Position numbers and translations under genes: made by a program. The notes under the pieces are model-generated. The model was not told the DNA's origin. It saw nothing but the letters and a program-made list of their open reading frames with translations, and ran no database searches. Shown here piece by piece: positions 59,450 through 64,000 of a stretch of 64,000 nt of DNA. Source of the stretch: Lophius americanus (lineage: Eukaryota > Chordata > Actinopteri > Lophiiformes > Lophiidae). The stretch spans positions 828,001-892,000 of the forward strand of contig JBBDHG010000097.1 of assembly GCA_037951165.1 (NCBI GenBank). The letters are read 5' to 3'. Every line of letters begins with the position of its first letter. Position 1 is the first letter of the stretch.

Positions 59450-59750
59450 AATCCTTCATTCATTATCTACAGTTTATACTGTTCAGGTCACTGGGGGCTG
59501 GGGCCTATCCCAGCTGACATTGGGCGAGAGGCGGGGTACACCGCCAGTTCATCGTAGGGCAGACACATGAAAACCACTCACTCTTACGGGCAATTTTAGT
59601 GTCACCAATTCACCTATATTGCATGCTTTTGGATTGTGAGTAGAAGCAGGAGTTCCCAGAGAGCATCTCACACACTACGTCAGCTGGGAACGGTCCCAGC
59701 CCCCGCATGACCCTGAACAAGATAAGTGGTTACAGTAAATGGATGACAGG
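59450..59750. mobile_element. Fold-back pair of SINE-like 3' ends
   Basis: The left part (59455-59650) is a minus-oriented 3' half of the common fish SINE-like repeat: GGGGCTGGGGCCTATCCCAG, CTGACATTGGGCGAGAGGCG. The right part (about 59680-59745) is a plus-oriented 3' end: GTCAGCTGGGAACGG, GACCCTGAACAAGATAAG, AAATGGATGA. The outer 50 bases are therefore inverted copies of each other. Confidence 0.72.
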
Positions 59751-60379
59751 AAATTATAACAGTTTGGCCTGGAGGTAACGCATGTGATGCATAGAACACA
59801 CATTTTCTGCATCTTTTTGAATGAGAATGGGCCTGATTCTGAAAAATCTGTTTTTATGGGAGTTAAAGGACATATATTGAAGATAACTCAAAGAGGTTGG
59901 CATCTCCATGGTCTCCATGGTAACCATATGTAGTAAATACAAGTATACTAATGCAACTGAATAAAAATGTGCATTTGATAAATTTCATTAAGCCATTGTC
60001 CGTACTTGTAGTAACCATTCACACCAACAGACACTTCCTGAGCAGTTGTATTACTGGGCCGTCCCAAATGATGTGTATGTGATTTTCTCTGACATAATTT
60101 CACAAATGATTGTAATGCATTCTCTGAGAGAATGATAAGGGATACATGGAAATACATGATTTTCAATTTCCAATCTTCTCTTACAGTTACAGGATTTAAG
60201 TTTATATATTTGTTCGATGAACAATGTGATACTGGAAGCACTAGCTTTTTAAGTGAAAACACTATTTTCACTTTGCGGACCCCCAGAAAGACGCATCCCA
60301 CTGAAATACTAATATGAATTCATTTGCACAAAAAAAATCTTCCACTCGTTTCCCCTTGCCTGTCCTTGTCGTCCGACCT
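59751..60379. other. Unassigned non-coding sequence
   Basis: AT-rich. Nothing recognised. Confidence 0.55.
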
Positions 60380-60532
60380 TTCCAATGATCTTCCTCTCCG
60401 CCTCCGGCAGGACCTGTGTGGTGGAGGAAGAGAGGAGGGGGAGGAGGCAGTAACCATGGCATCAACCATGGGGGGCTCTACAACAGCTGTACCCGGACAG
60501 GAGATCAGGTTTTCTAGGGTCGGAGCTCCAGT
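60380..60532. other. GC-rich exon-like island
   Basis: On the plus strand a pyrimidine tract ending CCTCCGGCAG is followed by an open frame with MASTMGGSTTAVPGQEIRF. On the minus strand a tract ending CACCACACAG precedes another open frame (CRRRRGRSLERSDDKDRQG). The two readings compete and neither resembles a protein I know. Confidence 0.2.
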
Positions 60533-60560
60533 TCAGGGTTCTCAAAGTGGGGTCAGTGAA
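60533..60560 (+). mobile_element. Possible hAT-type terminal sequence
   Basis: CAGGGTTCTCAAAGTGGGG resembles the terminal inverted repeats of hAT transposons (CAGnGnTTCTCAAA). I did not find the opposite end, so this may be a broken element. Confidence 0.35.
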
Positions 60561-60769
60561 GTGATTTACAATAAAACTATAAAACGGCGTCATTTGAACA
60601 CAACATGGTGACGTATTGCTCCAAGCCCCAGAGAGCGTGCTGAATCCCTGAAAAGTTCGGGGTATTATAGACTCGTCATTGTCGACACGTCCGCTGCTTT
60701 AGATCCTTTGTTTTTAAACGTGATAACTGAAAAACTGTTTTATTGAAAATTTTTATCCCCACTGGATTG
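60561..60769. other. Unassigned non-coding sequence
   Basis: Nothing recognised. It may be interior sequence of a hAT-like relic. Confidence 0.45.
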
Positions 60770-60870
60770 GATACATATTTGCCCAAAAGTTTTCGGACCA
60801 TAACTTCTAAACCATTGGCTGGAATCGACTCGGGGTGATCCACCTTATACCAAATTTCAATATAAAAGAT
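60770..60870 (-). repeat. Inverted copy of the CTCCCCCTAG repeat family
   Basis: On the minus strand this reads ACCCCGAGTCGATTCCAGCC and AGAAGTTATGGTCCGAAAAC. The latter equals AAATTATGGTCCGAAAACTT at 41535. The CCCCCTAG core itself is not included. Confidence 0.55.
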
Positions 60871-62699
60871 TATATTTTACTCATAAAACAAGGTACTCTT
60901 TTTTTTTCCAAAAGATTTTTTTTAGAGCTGTTGATCCCACTGTGTTAAACTGGATTTTATACGAATAGACACAAGGAAAACTGTCTTGTCTTATTACCGT
61001 GCTCAGAAAAGCTTATTAACTGTATTTATCTTCATTATTGAGTGACTATGTGATATAATCCTAGAGCATATGGCTGACTTCATAGAAAATAATGATGTAA
61101 GTCATTAAGGACTGTTTGAGATTATCACATTTAATTTGAGGAGTTCAATCGGTGGGATTGCTGTACAACACAGGGGATTGTGGGCTTTTCGAGGATATAC
61201 TCTTGCTGTCAGGAAGGACAGCGGAGGACTAGTTAATTCACGTGTGCTCTCACTGTTCTCCACCATTATCGTCATAACATTCATTTCACAACCTATTTTA
61301 ACGCAGGACAAGGAATGTTACGTTATTTTGGCTACACTCTTTATAGTTTGCTTGTTCTTTAGAAACTTCATTAATCTTTTCTCATTTTTATAACTTAGAG
61401 CTGTTTTCACGTCATAGCCTCTTTAGCTTCTTCCTCCTTCTCTGCTCAGTGTATCAGATGTGACGTAGGAAGAGACAGACTCACCCATCCTATCCATTTA
61501 GGTAAGCTCATAAAGTGATATTCACTTTGAATTAAGAGAGATGAGAATGTGTATAGCTCTAATCAAAGATTTCTGTATGTATTATATATATTCAATTGTC
61601 TTATTAATCAATACTAATTCCAATTCATTTATTGTTGTGAATTGTTCAGAGCTTGTCAGTGATTAAGGAGGAGTTTATGTAAAAGTATCCGTATTAAAGT
61701 TCGAAATGCCATTAACATTATTCAAATTGAAATGTGTTATTTTTTCTTTTATCACTATGAAGAGTCATTAATCCTTTGGAAAAGTCCAAATTAAGGTTTA
61801 AAAAGTTTACAATACCTAATTTCATCTAAAATTTTCAATTTTAGTAAACCTTAGCTTCATGGGTGTTATGATGTTGAGGGAAAAATCTTCCCGAGCCCCC
61901 AAAAAGTTTGAGTAGGGATGTCAAACAGATCACTGCATCCATTTATCGATGTAAAACTCTGAACTTACTCTAGAGGGCGCTGGCGCACCAACATTGGTGG
62001 AACACTCAGTCAAACTCTAAAAACCGACATGTAATCTTTTTCCCACATGTCTCCATTTAGTGTTGTCATTTATTTTATCAAATGACCTTATCAGCTTCAT
62101 TTTAACAGCGCCGACACTCTTACACCAGCATTATGACACTAAAGCTGGCCTCTGAGTAACGCAGCTTACATCTCTGAACAACTCTCATTCATTGCAGACA
62201 ACCAGATGGAGTTCATAAAACTTTATTTAAATCAAGGAGATGTTAAAAACAGTAAGGCAAGATGAGCAGCAAGCACGGGTCTGCAAAATGGAAAGTCAAA
62301 ATGTAGCTCTGCAAGGCTTGAGCCATTGATAAAAATTGTGTAAAGCCACACCAGAACAATGTTAGAAGGAGCAAGTTGTGTGTATATCTGATTGCAAGCA
62401 AAAGAGAGTATATACGTCAATATGATTGAAATGGTATTTACCAAACACATCTCAGAATATTAAACTATAAAGTACTATAAATATTGCCCCTCTGTGATTG
62501 AAGGGATTGCATGACCCGTTATTAACCCTTGTGTGGCGCCGACTAAATATTAAGTTAATTAATTTTAAGCTGCAACTCCTTGGCTGTAGATTGTTCTCTT
62601 AGAGAACATTTCAGAGAACCGATTTTCATGACATACAGATCCCTGAAAAAGTTATCGAGGTCTTCCTGGTTTTGGATCTTCAATCTAAATTTAAAAACA
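60871..62699. other. Unassigned non-coding sequence
   Basis: AT-rich. A CTCF-like motif at 61964-61983 is listed separately. No gene or named transposon is seen. Confidence 0.55.
61964..61983 (+). promoter_or_regulatory. CTCF-like motif
   Basis: CTTACTCTAGAGGGCGCTGG contains CTAGAGGGCGCT, a frequent version of the CTCF core (CCACTAGAGGGCGCT). Binding is not shown. Confidence 0.42.
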
Positions 62700-63812
62700 A
62701 AATAACCTTTGTAAACACAAAGCTATTTGAGAGTAAGGCGGGCTGGCTGTGCTGGACCCACCCACACCTGATCACTACCAGTTCAACCACATTATCACTT
62801 CCATAGACCATCTTCAAAAGCAGGAAGTTGTCTCATAGGTGTCACCAGCAGCACACTATGCCAAAATCAACAGAAATCCGAGAAGAGATGAGGAAATCCA
62901 TCAGTACGTGAATGGTTCCAAAGCTACTTCTGAGGCTTCCAACGCACCACAAATCAGCAGTGAGGCCCATTGTCTGTACATGGAGAAGACCTGGAACATC
63001 GATGAACCTTCACAGAAGGGGAGAATCTTCCAAAATTCCCCCAAGAGCACAATGAAAGCTCTTTCAGCAAGTCACAAAAGTTCCAAAGAAAACATCCAAA
63101 TTAACTGCAGACCTCTTTCAGCTCAATAAGGGTCAGAGGGCATGGCTCCACTATTCCACAGAATCTAGGAAAAAATGATATCCCTGGGGGAGTGGTAAGA
63201 AAGCCACTGCTGACCCAGGAAAACATTAAGGCTCATCTGAATTTACCCACAACAGCTTCTGGGAGAATCTTTTCTTGGCTGATGAGTGGATAGTTGAAAG
63301 GTTTGAAGACAGGGATGCCTGAAAAAACCAAACACAGCATTCTACTAGAAGAACATCAGACCTACGGTCCAGCCTTGAGTAGGCAGTGGAATGTTGTGGA
63401 GATGTTTTGCTGTCTCAGGGCTAGGATAACTTGCCATTATTGAGAAGAGCATGGATTCTGCTGTTCAGACTACCAGACTATCTGCAGGAGAATATGATGT
63501 AATTTGTTATCAACTGGTTCATGCAGTGAGAAGGATCCCAAATCAGAAGAGTGAGTGCACCTCTGAATAGATATAAAGGAATAAAGCTGGAGTGGTCTGG
63601 TCAAAGTCCGAACCTGTGTCCCATTGAGATGCTGTGGTTGAATGTGAGAAGACCAACTCATTCTCACAAATCCTCCAATGTGGCATCACTAAAGCAGTTC
63701 TACAAAGAAGAGTAGGCCGAAATTCCGCCACAGTGATGACAGAGACTGATCTCCAGCTATCAGAAGGGTTTGGTTGCAGTTGTTGCTGCTAAAAGTGGAA
63801 CATCTAGACAAT
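62700..63812 (+). mobile_element. Tc1/mariner-like DNA transposon, decayed, nearly full coding span
   Basis: Blocks in Tc1 order: ATGCCAAAATCAACAGAAAT near 62859, GGTCAGAGGGCATGGCTCC near 63130, GAAAACATTAAGGCTCATC near 63217 and GGGAGAATCTTTTCTTGGC near 63260. The last is the first Asp block, WxDE, broken here. Further on come GGTCTGGTCAAAGTCCGAACC (Q-S-P-N-L) near 63592, CCCATTGAGATGCTGTGG near 63619 (PIEMLW, holding the last catalytic position) and GTTGCAGTTGTTGCTGC near 63772. A frame at 62839-63129 covers the DNA-binding N-terminus but lacks clear motifs. Many stops and deletions make it inactive. It ends GTGGAACATCTAG as does the copy at 56950-57515. The terminal repeats are not visible. 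Confidence 0.82.
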
Positions 63813-64000
63813 AATGCATGTTGTCAGTTAGTTTGTCACAAACTTAAAAATAAAGAAACAAACATGAACAAGCCAGAAATAGACATTGACAGAACTCTTT
63901 CATACTTGTGTGTGTGTATGTGATGTCACTCCTGGGAGGGCCAACCTCCACACGCATTTAGCATCTGTTTGCCCATCTTTCCATCCATCTGTTTATAGAT
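63813..64000. other. Unassigned non-coding sequence
   Basis: Includes a short GTGTGTGTATGTG tract near 63908. Nothing else is recognised. Confidence 0.6.

Overview
The window looks like a gene desert from a ray-finned (teleost) fish. It is AT-rich, full of simple repeats, and carries many old copies of transposons of kinds common in teleost genomes: LINE fragments of two types, tRNA-derived SINEs, Tc1/mariner relics and one LTR element. No bacterial or viral gene organisation is present. Nearly every reading frame outside 511-768 belongs to a decayed transposon or is chance.

Only one gene can be named. Positions 511-768 on the minus strand are the first coding exon of a cerebellin, best matched to cbln1. 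It has a signal peptide, the conserved mature N-terminus and the start of the C1q domain. Its presumed promoter and 5' UTR lie at 769-1440 and the remaining exons lie beyond position 1. The other 62 kb is therefore upstream flank of this gene. From memory, mammalian CBLN1 also sits in a gene-poor interval next to ZNF423 and N4BP1, which fits but is not shown here.

Layout: 1-1440 cerebellin exon, promoter and intron start; 2998-4505 decayed LINE; 8766-9107 unrecognised exon-like open frame; 10234-12800 SINEs, a LINE tail and a diverged repeat; 15120-16395 decayed coiled-coil-like coding segment; 16565-18143 two LINE fragments, one split by a SINE; 24336-27625 an L2/CR1-like LINE split by an LTR element; 27626-38385 mostly unassigned, with a 170-base TAGA array; 38386-42065 SINE and LINE pieces and a satellite-like repeat; 43622-48530 more of that repeat, a Tc1 relic, a LINE end and a SINE-interrupted element; 49124-49264 a long TG array; 52890-57947 three Tc1 relics, an unrecognised decayed coding segment and two L2-like tails; 58560-59750 SINE and LINE pieces; 62700-63812 a fourth Tc1 relic.

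I found no convincing new biological system. The observations most worth checking are the isolated phase-0 exon-like frame at 8766-9107, the decayed coding segments at 15120-16395 and 55085-55560, a dispersed repeat whose conserved core resembles a CTCF site, and two clear nested insertions that order transposon activity. All identities come from reading motifs by eye and no database search was run.
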